DNA of 64,000 bases from Solenopsis invicta (GCF_016802725.1 NC_052664.1:12612016-12676015); one strand, 5' to 3'. Shown: positions 36,870-49,900, counted from the stretch's first letter. Made by a program: numbers and translations. Notes: generated from the sequence alone by a model not told the origin.

Positions 36870-39640
36870 TTGTTGATAAAATTATTTCTCAAAATTTATT
36901 CTGAAAATGACCTTTTTTTCATTATCTCTCTTCTGGTGTAAGATCCGCACCTGGTCCAATCTCGAATCAAAGCGATTAAGTTCGTTAACTCGAAATTAGG
37001 ACCGACGTACGCATGACTGCATAGCGTCATTACATCCTTGTTACATGTTGACCTATATCCAGAATTGTTTTTAAGGCGTTCGACTCTTGGCACGTGCCTT
37101 ATCAAAGCGTGGCCATGAATAGAGTTATGTTTTTTCAATCTTTATCTGATTTCTTATAATTTTCTGCATAATTAAATAAATTAAATATTTTCTCCTAATG
37201 CTGGAAGTAACACTAACTTCCATAATATGTTGATACAGATTTTTTAATGAAAACTGGAAATTATTGTTTACTTTACTGTCTACATTTGAACACTTTTGGC
37301 CTATTGCAGTTGCGAGACATGTTTTTTTTTTCTTTTTACATCTGCGATACATAAAGGTTAAACTTTTTTGTCATTGTCACGCGAACAAAAGCTTCCAGTA
37401 TCACGCGTCTAAGCAAAACTTCTTCGTGTCACAGAAATAATTAATCATTTGCGAAAGCACTCGACGCCATAGCATACATACACATATACACACGCACACA
37501 CAAAAGGCTTTTAATAATTCCGATGTATTCCAGTGAGATGGCTCATCGCGATAAATGGTTATTAATCGACGCGTAGCTTTCTCAAAGAAACCGATTCGCT
37601 GAATGCGACAAAAACTTTGTCGTTCCCGCGGTGGCGGTTCTTTGAGGTCCTGCACTTTAGAACATACGTTCATCAAATATCGGTTGACTTGAATGGGTGG
37701 TTGAATGGTTTCTGAAGATGACTTTGAAAACGGTGACGAAGATGATCCTTTAAAGGATCCCAAAGTAGGTTTCCTGAAAGTCCTTTAATGTGACGCTTCG
37801 CTTCGTGGTTGTACGCGAACTCGATGATTGGTCACTGGGCAGGAAGTCGATAGTTAAGGTTTGAGTTTACCGGCATCGTGAATGTGGAGGATTAACATAG
37901 TATCAACGCGGTAAGATCGTACCGTCTGTTACAAGATATTTCTATTTTGTAGCTATTACATAAAGAACATAATCTCTCTTTTCATCTGCAATTTTATTAT
38001 TTATATATTTGCGTAATATTAAAACGTAATGTACAGATACATGTAAATTTTAAATTGTTTCGAAAAATTTAGGGAATAATGTGAGAACAATTTTCTTTTT
38101 GATATTCATTACGTAAGCCCAAGCAAGGAAGCAGGGGGATGTGTTATTAGAAACAAGTTTTATACTTTTTAATCTTGCTGCTTCGGTGCAATAAGAACAA
38201 ATCATTGTGACAGGGTGTTTTCATATAACACCAGAAGCCCAGGCCAGACGTGGCCCTTGCGGACTACTCAATCATCCCTCTTAATCCCGGACTAAGGTCT
38301 AAAGGACTAAAGGTAATCAAGATAAACTACTGTCCTGAGGGAATTTGAACCTCCAGTTGCTCGAGAGGACATCGAAGTAATTAATTCGTATCTTTCGCCT
38401 CTTATCGCATGGCGTCGTCTCCCGGATGAAATATCCTGTAAAATGATTCTTTGCTCGTCGTTGTAAGACGAGATTACGATATAACGACATTTTCAATTAG
38501 CGAAGTTCTTCGGTCGGATGCCTTAACAATTAATTCAGAACGATCCGGAATGTCTCGGACAATAAAAATCACAGGGCATCGATTTGCCAGAAATTAAACC
38601 TTTAAGTATGTAATCATAAAGTTCATTATCGATTCATAAATCTATAATAGTATTGTATGTGATTGTTATTATTATTAGAAATAAATATTATTAAAGGAGA
38701 AACTATTATTAAAAATAGATACGAAAAATAGACGATGTATATTGATAATGTTAAAATTTATTTTTGAAAAATATCTTTGAAAATGCAGCATTTGCTTTCA
38801 CATTATTTTGTGAAGCGCTGTACATAGCTGCATTAAACAAAAGGTCTGTTCTTTTTTTACTGAACTTGTTGCACTAATTCAAAAAGCGTTTTGTACACAA
38901 AAGTATTCTTTTTGATATTAATGATGAGTAGTGACGTTATGTTCTTGTTAGAATTGCAGCCGAACTCACAAAGAAATCTCGAGAAATGTCAAATTCTGAT
39001 TTTAATAAAACTTTGTGTACATATAGGTAAAATTATAGTAAAATTACCCTTTATGTGTATAGCGGTTTTCAGTTTTTTTCTTTATATCTCAAAAATTATT
39101 GAAAATATAAAAAAATATTTTATACAAAAGTTTTATAATAAATCAACCCATAACATACTAGAAATAAAGAAAATATTGAATATTAATAGATTAAGATTTA
39201 CAAATTGCGCAATTACACGAGATATGGGAACTAGGTTTAGTTTCGGCAATTATCAAATTCAAATTTAGAATTCACTGAAAAAGGTCTAGTAACAAGAATC
39301 CAACCTAGACGACAGTAAATAAATGTTTTGATGAAATAATTGTAATTAAATGTCCAGTTAATTTAATCAAACACTATAACCATTAAATATTTGGTTTAGT
39401 TATCTAGGATTTGAAAATTGATAATGAGCCGTTATGTTCATTATTCAATTATATGGCAAAAGTAATTTAATGAATCTATTGATACAACTTAATAGATACT
39501 GTGTATCCATACAACATAACAATACTAAATTTAATTAATTAATACTATGAAATGATAAATACCGCCAATCCATTTAGTTATAAACTAAACGCAAAATTTA
39601 TGTTTTTACAAATTATTTAATAATTATATAATATTATGTT
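36870..39640 (+). other. Intron; no supported gene
   Basis: A minus open frame at 37401-37763 (120 aa) begins with a serine-rich stretch followed by QPPIQVNRYLMNVCSKVQDL and TRRLITIYRDEPSHW. It ends in a CA-repeat-derived tail of C and V. It has no recognised domain and is left as a candidate only. C/G-richer patches at 36.94-37.1, 37.4-37.9 and 38.2-38.55 kb hold nothing else. The 38.6-39.6 kb part is A/T-rich; the 125-aa plus frame at 38891-39268 is I/K/F-rich and probably chance. Confidence 0.45.
37481..37503. repeat. Short (CA)n-like tract
   Basis: Imperfect CA dinucleotides (cacatatacacacgcacaca). Simple sequence only. Confidence 0.75.
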
Positions 39641-39649
39641 GATAATATT

Positions 39650-40110
39650 TACTAAATATTCTATTAATATCCTCAACAAAATAAATTTAATAGCTGTTAC
39701 AAGCTTTTTTTTGGTGTTCCTATTTACGATCATTATTAAGAATCCTATTTTCAAAATTGAATTTATGGTTATAATCGGCTCTGTGCTTTGTAATTACTGA
39801 ATGGTTAACAGTGTTCTAGTTTATATGATTTCAGTGTTTCGAAATTTTGGGTTTTAGTTTTCTACATGTTTGGCCAACATAAGACGCATTGCAATTTTTA
39901 CAAAAAAAAAAGAAAGAAACTTGTGAACCACATTTTTTTGAATCCGATAAAAGAATGTCTTTGTGTACTTTAATAAATCTACTTAATTTGTTCATAATAA
40001 AAAAAATTCAATCTTACATTAATATTTATCATAACCGTCTTAAATTTGTCATAATAAAGTGGACTATAAGATAACATAATCTTCCTTAGACTCGTTATTA
40101 GTGTCTAACC
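39650..40110 (-). pseudogene. Penelope-like retroelement endonuclease (GIY-YIG) remnant, copy 2
   Basis: On the minus strand the pieces appear in family order. Near 40070-40020 is SPLYYDKFKT, the region before the endonuclease. At 39992-39940 is NKLSRFIKVHKDILL. A frameshift within A and T runs follows, then CKNCNASYVGQT with RKLK (39901-39855), the cysteine pair and YVG of the GIY-YIG core. Next come KH-stop-NHIN-stop-NTVNHSVITKHRADYNHKF and FENRIL (39850-39730), then a third stop. At least three stops and a frameshift show it is inactive. The reverse transcriptase region to the right is not recognisable, so this is a 5'-truncated copy. A short inverted repeat (ctaaccaactta / taagttgg) lies at 40107-40185. 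Confidence 0.82.
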
Positions 40111-40119
40111 AACTTATGA

Positions 40120-42510
40120 GAGAGTACTCTTATAAAATAATGATTTTTATTGTTTGTTTATGATTTCAAAAATAAGTTGGACTAACCTACTACTCCTATT
40201 GTATTGCATAAACCAGTGCAATGAGTTCAGCCAAAGAGAACAAACTAAGAGTAATCTGCTCCATTAAAAATAATGCCTTCAAATTCGTTGAACGAAACGT
40301 CATGATTATAGAATGAAAACTTTCAAACTAAGTGCTGTCTTCCACGCATTTGAAAAACTATTGAAAGCAGTGGAATTATTCAGCCTCTCAAATTTTATTC
40401 TTTCGCCGTCAGTTCGCTCGGCTTTTTGTCAAAGCATTGTCCCAAGCTCATGTGCTAGTGTTCCAAGCCACATGTCCCAGTTTTTATCAAAGTGCAGCGC
40501 GATTGGTGGGGCACACCGGAACTGTACGTGGACCGTAAAATTATATGACATTAATGTGACCGATATACGAGGTGTGCGCACGTAAAACTCGTCCCTCGAC
40601 ACGGGATATTTTCCTGCCTTACACCCTCACGTGCGCATCGCGTCGTGCAGCATCGCGTCGTGCAGCTATTCGCCCATTTCTAACATCGTAAGAGGCCATT
40701 TTAAACGTCAGCTTCATAGAACATAAATACATCGTCCGATCATATAACCTGAAAGTGGCGTGTTTATAAAACAAACAACATATGTCACCTAAACGAAGCT
40801 GTATGAGAGTCAATATAAACAAAAGTAACAGAAAAATATTTTAAAAACACGGAACTATAAATATAAGTTGTTTAAAAGCACAATAAAGACTAAGTCAGAA
40901 ATGTAAGTTTTGTAGATACATAATATCGTTTAACATTTTTCAATTTAACATTTTTTTTTATCAAAATTTTACAGAACTTTTTATATATCACTAAATAATA
41001 AAAGTATTTTAATTTTTCTCATGAAACACAGTTTAAAAAGAAGACACAAGGTTATATTGCAGGTATACATACGTATATCTATTAAACGTGCATTTATATA
41101 CAAAAAAAAAGAAAAGTATTTAGTTTGTTTTTTTTTACAAATTTAGAAGTACATTTAGCAAATAATTACTTTCAGTGAATAATTACTCGCTATTAAAAAA
41201 GAAAAGCGATGCTCGTCAGCTGCGCAAAATAATGGTGAAGCAACGTTCTAGATCCGCCAGTAACTTTCATTGGCCCGTTGGTGATTGCGTGCCGTAGATT
41301 ATTCTCAACGGTGTTTAATGCGCTCGTGTCCCGCAGAAATTACATCCCCGTACCGATGTGACCGATGCGCGCGCGGTAGATGCATAAAACCCCGCGCTCG
41401 GCACACGGCATGTTTAAACGCGCCACGAGATGTTTTTGTCCAGCTATATTCGAAACAATTGTGCAGCGTAAAAGTACGCGTCCTAGAATTTATCGCGCGC
41501 CATCGATATTTATTTGTCGTGCATACCGTATAGGATAAACGAAATGTCAATGCATGGAAATTGAATCTAATTGGAATTTATTATCACCTGTTTCGTGTGT
41601 GATTACGTTAAAATTATATCTTTTTATTCCTAAATATTTTTTTCTGCTACGCTTGTTCATTTTGTCAATCTTCCTGAATCGTTTCGATCCCTGATTGACG
41701 AAACGAATCTCGACTCTCGTTTTACATCTTTAAATAATCGCCTGTAAGCTCATTGTGTTTCTCACAATTATATTATTCCTCATATTTATCTTAATCGAAT
41801 GTTACAAAAAAATTTTTCCTCCTAATTACGATTGATGAATACGTTAAATTAATAATGCTTTTTCTTAAAAAAAAGCATGTTAAATCGATACTTTAATTTA
41901 TTGAAGTTTATTGTTGCTACTTTTCCGTACAGATTAGTCTTTACGTTCACTTCGTGAGCGGCTATCATCACGAAGATAACATGTTTTGATAGGTGTATTG
42001 AGGGATTTAATAATATAATATAAGTTATTATAAATATATTTGTTTACTATGATTCTGTTCCATTATTGATCAAAACTTCTAGAAAAAAAGTAAAAAGGAG
42101 AGAAAGAAGAGATTTCAACATTGTTTCAGATAAGTTTTACGAAACGTTTTTATTACAACCTCTGTTCTAAATAATATTATGTTTTATTATAAAAAATTGA
42201 TACTTTGTATTACATTTTAATTTCAGTTAGTCATTTTCGTTTTAATGCTATTTAACATGATACGTGATACTTTTGTAAATAAATATTTTGTCGGAACATG
42301 AAAGAAAGAAAAAAGTAGATCGAAAAAAAATAACGAATAAAATAAACTTAATAAACATTAGTAAAAAGATAAAGATATATTTATTATGGATCTCAATTTT
42401 CAATTAATTGAATTTATTTTATAATAAATGAAATCTTGATGATTTGCGTCAACCAATTACAGCTGAAATTAGACTAATATACGTGGATATATATATTTAC
42501 GGAAAAAATG
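40120..42510 (+). other. Intron; no gene seen
   Basis: C/G-richer patches at 40.4-40.7 and 41.2-41.55 kb have overlapping open frames on both strands without domains. The rest is A/T-rich. A small hairpin (atgctttttcttaaaaaaaa) lies at 41853-41879. Confidence 0.5.
40636..40665. repeat. Perfect two-copy tandem repeat, 15 bp
   Basis: The unit catcgcgtcgtgcag is repeated exactly head to tail in a C/G-rich patch. Confidence 0.9.
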
Positions 42511-42518
42511 GTTTTGAT

Positions 42519-42723
42519 AAACTATTTAAAAGTTTAACCATATACAGATCTGAAAATAATTTTGTTAGACCATCAAAAAGTTATGTAGGACGTGTAAGTC
42601 GATAGTTAAAATGTTACAATATTTTGCAACATTGATCATTATGTTTGAATGTCCTGCATAATTATTTTGATGGTTTAATAATATTATCTTCAGATCTGTA
42701 TTTAGCTACATTTTTAAATACTT
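42519..42723. mobile_element. Palindromic MITE-like element, copy 2
   Basis: The arms pair around a centre near 42621. On the left are atttaaaagtttaac and atacagatctgaaaataatt, and on the right, in reverse complement, atttaaaaatgtagc and atacagatctgaagataata. The inner parts then pair as accatcaaaa, ttatgtaggac / ttatgcaggac and aatgttacaatattttgcaa. The arm block atacagat.tgaaaataatt.tgtt.ga.cat also occurs in the element at 11228-11449, so they are one family. No coding capacity. Confidence 0.78.
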
Positions 42724-42729
42724 TTTTTT

Positions 42730-43360
42730 TATTTATTTATTTATATGAATGTGTTCTTCAGGAAAGGTAAAAGAATACTGTTGCTAAATGTTTGTATTAG
42801 AATATAGTATAACATTTGTTTGTTTTATTGTTTTATTTTTATATTTATATTTAATTAAAGTTTAATATAAATGATAAAGCTAATTAAAGATTATAACTAT
42901 GTGAACCTACATTTTTAAAGTTATATATCTGTGTCTTACAATTAGTATAAAATTATACATAATACGTATATAAGTACATAGTACGCACGTAGCGCAAGCT
43001 GTTATGTTCTGGTATAATAAAAGAAGCGTTAGAGTATGCAGGCAACTATTCCTTTTATTTAAGTTAATGCAGAAAAATCAATATGTACATCCAGGTCTAT
43101 TGCGATCAGCTTTCGAAAGCGTTGTCACTAAAACGAAATTGATGCATCATCTCTGCTAACTTTTACTTCGCACACTTTTCGATCTCACACTAGACAGTCG
43201 TGAACGCTAAGTCTTATACGCCGCACAAACCAAAGATTCTTAAATAACGACTTGTTCACTCAGAGATTTGCAATAAAAATTACAATTTAGTTTGGCAGAC
43301 GCATTTGGCGCTCACACTCGTGTTAGCGTATGACCGAATCGACACGTTTCACGTGCTCGA
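42730..43360 (+). other. A/T-rich intron; nothing seen
   Basis: No open frame, RNA gene or repeat of note. Composition becomes C/G-richer from about 43.1 kb as the island begins. Confidence 0.5.
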
Positions 43361-43369
43361 CAAAGGATT

Positions 43370-44820
43370 CTTTTTAATTTTGCGGTTCGGACTCGTGTCG
43401 CAAACGGTCGCAGTCGAGCGGGACGCGCCGCAGGAATTCATGGTACGTTAGAAAATCCCTGGTGGGATTACGAAGCTTGACGAAGAAGAACGGCACGGCG
43501 GTCGGCTAGGGCGAAGGCGAGACAGGCGACTGGCTGGATGGCCGGCTAGCCGTGGCGCAAGTGGAAATTCCTGGTGGCGAGCTATCCTGCGAGGATATTT
43601 ATATTCCTGGCACCTATCCCCTGTAAATCCCTGGTCGGCAATTAGGGCTGTCGGCCTACCGGCAGTCTCGTCTCATCTCGTCTCCTCTCTCGCGCTGTCT
43701 CGTGTAGTCCCGCGCGTGGCTTCCTCGCCGTCCGGTTTCCGAGCTGCAAGCTTGTAGCACTCGGTGGTCGTTAACGCGAGCTATCGTTACCTAGGGTGGC
43801 GGGTGGGCTCGTTCTACACGTAGCTCCTGACTCCCAACTGCCCGCCTCAACTGCCCGTCCTCCCATCGTAATCGTTAACCATCCCTTGGTCGCCGCAAAA
43901 TGCAGCCAAATTATCCACTCCCGTTGCCATTCCTGCATCGTGGCATAATGTCAGATTCGTCACTCGATTTCTACCCTCGATAAATCACGATCGTTAAACT
44001 ACGCGCGGCCGCACGTGCAAATAACGAGACAGCCTTTATCGCGAATCCATTTTTACTGCGGGTCCCCTGGGAAACGCAATATTGTACAAAACTATTCTGG
44101 TCGATAGAGGTAGTTTTCACTAACAATATGCTATTGAGAAGGTATTACATGAATCATCTTTATATATTTATGCATTCTTATTAGATATTTTTAAGATCAA
44201 TTTATGTTTGTTGATCGGAAACATTTAAGATTCTCTTTCCGGAGCCTCCTAAAGCCACTACATTTGAAAATTTTACATTACTCCTCATTTTCTCATTAAC
44301 TGGTCCACCCCGTGCCCAAACATTACTCGGGCGCACCTTGGTTACTCATTAACCCCTTCTCCTTCCCTTATTGCCGCAAAATGTTCCCGAGTTACCCGAT
44401 CTCACGGTCGCGTCGCCGCCTTCCCTCGCTACACAGCGCCCGAGCACGTTGTATGCACTTACACAAAGTGACATCAGATTTGTCACGTACGCCGTGACGA
44501 GAAGTTCCAGGGAAGTTTTGGCTGTCGCGCGGTTTATACCGCGCTCGTAATTTGTTCGCAGGCCACGTGTCTTTATACCCTCAGACGGGTCAACTGCCGG
44601 CTCGTTAAAGCTCCTCACGTGCCTGTAAAATGTTACCCCGATTGTCACCGCCGTACGTCTGCGCCGCCTTCACACGCAACGGCAAAGTCAGCACCTGCGT
44701 TTACAGGTGGAAAAGCCTACGGCTACTGTTATTTTTCCGACTCGCGATTGTCGCCCGTCCTTTGATGATGGCTCCAGAAAGCTTACGAGAAGTAACGATT
44801 ATTATTGAATATTATTGAAA
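43370..44820. other. Large C/G-rich island with degenerate internal repeats
   Basis: This is the most extensive C/G-rich area in the window, with an A/T-rich break at about 44.1-44.3 kb. The string aaat(c/t)cctggt(g) occurs near 43455, 43563, 43602 and 43624. A looser module recurs near 43.87, 44.35 and 44.61 kb: a (g)ttaac/cattaacc stretch, then (c)gcaaaatg or gtaaaatg followed by C-rich tacc/cacc. The first two copies are followed by cagatt.gtcac. Open frames (61-99 aa, both strands) have no domain. An intronic enhancer, alternative promoter or degenerate satellite are all possible. Confidence 0.45.
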
Positions 44821-46600
44821 ATGATCTGTTAGATGTTATTGTTATTATTTTTCCAATTAATACCATCATATTACTGTCATACTTTAATATTAATTTATTT
44901 TTTAAATGTAACACTTTGCTTCTCTCTTATTTATTTCAAAGTTTCCAATTTGCAAAATACAAATTTTAAATAAAACATGCCTTATTAATAACTTGAAATT
45001 TTCGTTAATTTAATTTGTAGCGATTATATGTACTAAAATAATTAATTATAATAACGGTTACAAGGTGATGTTACGTTTAGTACAAGATAAAACGAATCGC
45101 ATTACGTAGTAATGAACAAATAATGGGATAGGCGTGCCCAAGAGAATCGCCCGTGTCGCTGGTAATAATCACTCGCGTTAAGTCTTATCTCGCGATGTCT
45201 TAACTTTAACGTAGGAGCGAGCTCATGGAATCACGCGACGAGATATCTCGTCTTTCCGCTCGTAAAACAAAACGCGATACCGGCGCGCGAGAGGAATGGG
45301 GGCTATTTAAATTTCTCGGACGCGTTGAAAACTCCCGTGGAAATAGGAGAGCTGCAAAGATCCATTATCCGTCGTTCTTATGAATTCATATCTGTCGGCA
45401 ATGAGGACTGGAAATACGATAACACACGGTTACCTTTTCCTCGTCGTCTCTCTCTCTTTTTCTCTCTCAAGTCGATTCCTCTTATCCCTGCTAGTGAGAA
45501 ATTATGCGCGATCTCCGCCGTTATGTCCTTTTAATGGAATTAAAGTGCGCTAAACGGCACGTGAAATCGGACAGCCTTTACCGTCCTGAGACGGTGCAGC
45601 ACGGTTTTATCGCGCATCGAAGCGTGAGGGGTTGCATGCGGCCGCTCTCGCGATAAGAGGAGTCGAATACGTGAGTCGGGAGTCGACACCGAAGTGGCTT
45701 CGAGAGGCGTACGCGGTGCTCGAGAATCAGTTTGCAGTTTTTCTTTTCTTCTTTTTTTTTATTAGCATTGCGATCGGCATACGTCGTCACTCTACAATGT
45801 CTTCTAGAAGGTAACCCATCTCTATGATTGGATGTGAAATTTATTCATTATTTAATAAACAATTTTTTTTCTTCTGACGAAAAGAATTTTTTGATGAATG
45901 CGAAATCTCACAATTCCCTAGCTAATATTCTATTCGATGCTCGAATTATAGGCATGCTTTAGGATGCATCGGACATTAGGTCCCTGCACGATCGATTGTA
46001 ATTAGCGAGTCAGCGGCTAAGTGCAAATTATCGCGTTCCCGAACCGGATTTATTCAGCGTCGAATTTAGACGAAACGAATGATGCTTCTCGTTCAGAGGT
46101 TCTCTATAGAATGTAACGCGAAACGAGTAAGAGATCAACCCGCGAATTTGCCATCGAAGAGGAGGAAACCGTTAAATCCGATGTTTTTCGAGAATTCGGT
46201 CTCAAAGCGGTAAGTTTGAGAAAAACAAAGTTTGAACGCGGAAACTGTAATCAAAAACAGAAACCGGTAATCTTGTTTATAGATGAAATTTGAAGAGAGA
46301 ACGGACTGAATGAAAAGCTTCTAGGTTTACATTTGCGTTAAATGTCGCGAAATGTCGAATTTAGATTTGACGACCGCATCAAATATGTGAAACGTATAAA
46401 ATTACACGAATTTACAAAGCATCGTACCGTTTGACATAACAAATTCTGTACATGGTAATTGAATTACGCGATTAATAGATAAACCAGAAACAATACAATT
46501 TTATATTTAATAAGTATGACTAAAATTCAGAAAAACCGTAAACAATTCTTAATATTATATTAAAAATAAGCTTATAAATAATATCTACATTTAAAAGAAA
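44820..46600 (+). other. Intron; no gene seen
   Basis: A/T-rich to 45.1 kb, then a moderately C/G-rich stretch with many CpG at 45.1-46.2 kb. Open frames at 45.3-45.8 kb (60-70 aa on both strands) have no domain. Nothing else supported. Confidence 0.5.
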
Positions 46601-46603
46601 ACA

Positions 46604-46960
46604 ATGAGTTTTAATTTACGAAATGTAATAATACTGTCCGTAGTATTTATTGTTTTGAACTTCCCAGACAGTTCTATTACGTCAGATGAACGTATGATGG
46701 GACAAAAAACGGAACTTATGTTAAAAGAAATGTACGAAAACGGATATGAAATGGAAGAAGAAGAAAAAGAGTCATTGGACTTTCAAAACGCATTTAATGT
46801 GCCGGAAACAGAAGAAATAGAACTCATTGATGAAGAAGAAAATTATGCATGTAATGTAAAAGAAATATCATATGCGATGTTGATAATATTCCAATAGAAT
46901 ATAAAAAAGAAGCAGTTCAATATTATACTATATATTTTGATATAATTTTAATAGTATACT
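46604..46960 (+). pseudogene. Acidic reading frame, probably a transposon ORF remnant
   Basis: A 97-codon frame starts MSFNLRNVIILSVVFIVLNF, which resembles a signal sequence. It becomes very acidic (EMEEEEKESLDF, ETEEIELIDEEENY) and ends at 46897. At its 3' end a different frame takes over without a gap in sense: from 46876 it reads DVDNIPIEYKKEAVQYY. The pattern of an acidic leader followed by IP.EYKK.AV.Y reminds me of ORFs of insect DNA transposons, but I cannot name a family from memory with certainty. The frame break indicates decay. A small secreted acidic protein is the alternative. Confidence 0.35.
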
Positions 46961-49900
46961 TCTGATAATAACGTCGCTTATCGCACCATCAATTCGGTCA
47001 AATCTTCTCAAAATAGATAAGGTTATAACTATGGGAGAGAAAAAGATAGCTCATCGCTTTGCCGTTCGAAGCGTAGTCGAGCCATGAGTTTTCACAGACG
47101 CGGGCTCATGTTCTGGTGTGTATGCGCTGGCTAGCGGCGTCTAGATCTTGATGGAGAGGTTACTGTGGAAGGAATCATGATTGTTTGGTTGCAATCTGGT
47201 CACCTTGCCAACAAGTCCCAACTTTCATAGTATACCTCGAAAATCAATTAATAAGTAATAAGTGAACTGGTTGTCGACTATTATATATTTATTTAACATA
47301 AGCTTATAATTAGCTTTTTGTATATGAATCAGCTTTTCAAAAAAAAAAAAAAAAACCTTTTTGCCTCACAGTTTTATCCGATAGCTTCAATTTCAAATAA
47401 TTTCCGTTTTACGCGATTATTACTTATTCATTCTTTTGGACTATTTGGAAGTAATGATTTAGCAAGTTATATGGAAACAAAATGTGAAGAGAAGCAGATA
47501 TGCCTAACACCGGCGCACATACGTTCTTTCGTGACGTCCTCTCGGGAAACTTTGAAATTTCGCATAGAAACAAGATAGGATTAAAAGTCTGCTGCCAGCT
47601 CGTCCGTCGGACTGCCAGTTCTCGTAAAGATCTTCAATCGCGTTTTTCTATTACACGCATATTTCAAGAACTTATGATCCAGGAAAATCCCTTCGCGAGA
47701 ACTTTGAACTTCGCGAACGCGACTATAAATTCAGGCGAGGATCTTCTCATCTATTACTTTAGGATGATACTTTAAAAAGTCACGAAGCCACCCGTTATCT
47801 CTCGAGTGGCGCATTTTCCCGTTTAGTTTTCAATTCCGAGACGTACAGATTTTGCTGAGCACTATATTCCATTTCGGTGAGCAAATGTGATTAATTTAGA
47901 AAAAATAGGCATAATGAATGAAGTGAACAGAGAGAGAGATACATCTGAACGTTACAAATCTTCATTCAGTACATGGGTAATTATTTGGGGTTGTATTTAT
48001 AATCTTTAATTTGCTAAATATTTATGTTTTAAATTACTATATAATGTAATTACAATTAATTAAAAAATAAGTTCTACGCGTAAAAAGAAGAATTAAAATA
48101 AAAAAATTATGTAATATTATACTGAAAATAATATGCATATGTATATACGACAAGAGAATTGTTGGAATTTATAAAATTAATTATTAAAAAAGAAAAATAA
48201 ATTGAGTTTCTAAACTGTTATCGATCGCAACAGTTGATTCTCTATTGTTAGTTATTCTCTCTCTCATAACATTTACCTCTGCATCCTTTTTGTCAACTAG
48301 ATCGTTGAAGTTAATAGCATTTATGGGTACTGGAAATATACGCTAAACGGCACGTTTGTTTATTTACGGGACTGTACTTAAGAGCAATTTATTTTCTCTT
48401 GAAAAGGGCTGTGGTCTATCCCTCGTATGGAGAATGTCTCATAAATCACGATATAAATCAATTATTCTCTACAAAGCCTCTGCGAAACACCGAAATTTAT
48501 GATAGTTTTGGTAATTTGAAGGCCGTATTTTCGCATTGTATCTCGGTGTCACTAAAATTGTCATTGCTGAATAATTAAATGTATTCCTAAAAGAACAGCT
48601 TGCACAAAAAATAGGCTATAGATTCTTAATAACGTCATCTATGGTATTTCTAATATTTTATGTATATATTATTTATTATTAGATTTTATAATAATTCCAA
48701 TGCTATTTTTTATATCTTAATTTTTATAAATATAAATGTTTGTGTGTTTTAATATTAAATATAACAACTATAAGCAAAGGTATATCGTATATTTGAATAA
48801 GTTATAATTATTTCGTTGCATTTTTTATTTCGAGGGAAAATTTACATTTATATGAAATGTTAAAATGTTACCCTGGGCGCAATGCCAAAATAATTTAACA
48901 AAGTTTGAATAAAACTTGAAAAATTATTTTAATTAATTTGACAATTTGTAATATAAATTATTAATTAATAATAACTTAATTAAATTATTTCAATTAAAAA
49001 AGTAAGAATAAATGTTAAACTCGTACAAAATAAATTGAGAAATTTATAAAATCAAGAAACAAGCAAAAGTAAAGAATATTGAAATAAATAAATGATAATT
49101 TAATGTCAAATAAAAAACGAAATAGAGTAGAACGCATTTAATCTATTTTAATATATGTGTGTTACACTCAACAATTTTATTAGTTGTACTCAATTTATTT
49201 CAATTAATTTTTTATAATTACATAAACGTTCAAAATTAAAAATGCATAAAATTTGAACTTGAAAGTATCTTATTTTTAAATTAATTTTATAGAAACAGCG
49301 CATAAGTTGTATTTTTATATTTAAAACATAATTTCTGAAAAAGCTGATTGAGTAGATGAGTTCAAAATTATATGAAGATGATGGCACTAAATCATTGCCA
49401 ATAAAAAATCGTTCACAAAATAAAGAAAAAAGTGCATTTGCCGACTGAAGCAAATTCTACGAATTATTTTGTACAATGAATGCAAACTAACGCGATTATG
49501 CGCGCGATTGGCAATTGCCTCAGGTATGGCGGTGGAACAAAAATTATTGTCGTTGTAGCACGAAATGATTTATCGCTTCGTTGTTACATTACTGTCGTTC
49601 AACGCATCTGATCGTTACGCAGCGTTACGTTAGTTGAGTTCGATCAGCTATGTAGATCGCGAATGATTGTCACTGCAGTTTCAGCGGATGATATGGTTGG
49701 TTGGACAAATCATAATTGCTCGCGGGAGAATGAAAATACGCGTGTCATAATAACACGTCGCAACGTTCCAGGCATAAATTATATTCTCGAATTATGGTAA
49801 TGCGCGCTTAAAAATCTGTGGTTATAATAGTTGAAAGCACATGGGTATTTCCTCGAAATATGAATCGATGAAAACGATGGAATATAATGAAACGAATTAT

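Noticed and set aside
37062..37085. tRNA T-loop-like string gttcgactc
   Set aside because: No matching acceptor, D or anticodon stems at the right spacing on either strand.
39270..39330. ctgaaaaaggtctag...aataaatgttttgatg, tail-like sequence on the plus strand near the second Penelope relic
   Set aside because: It faces the opposite way to the relic and has no coding remnant before it, so I could not tie it to an element.
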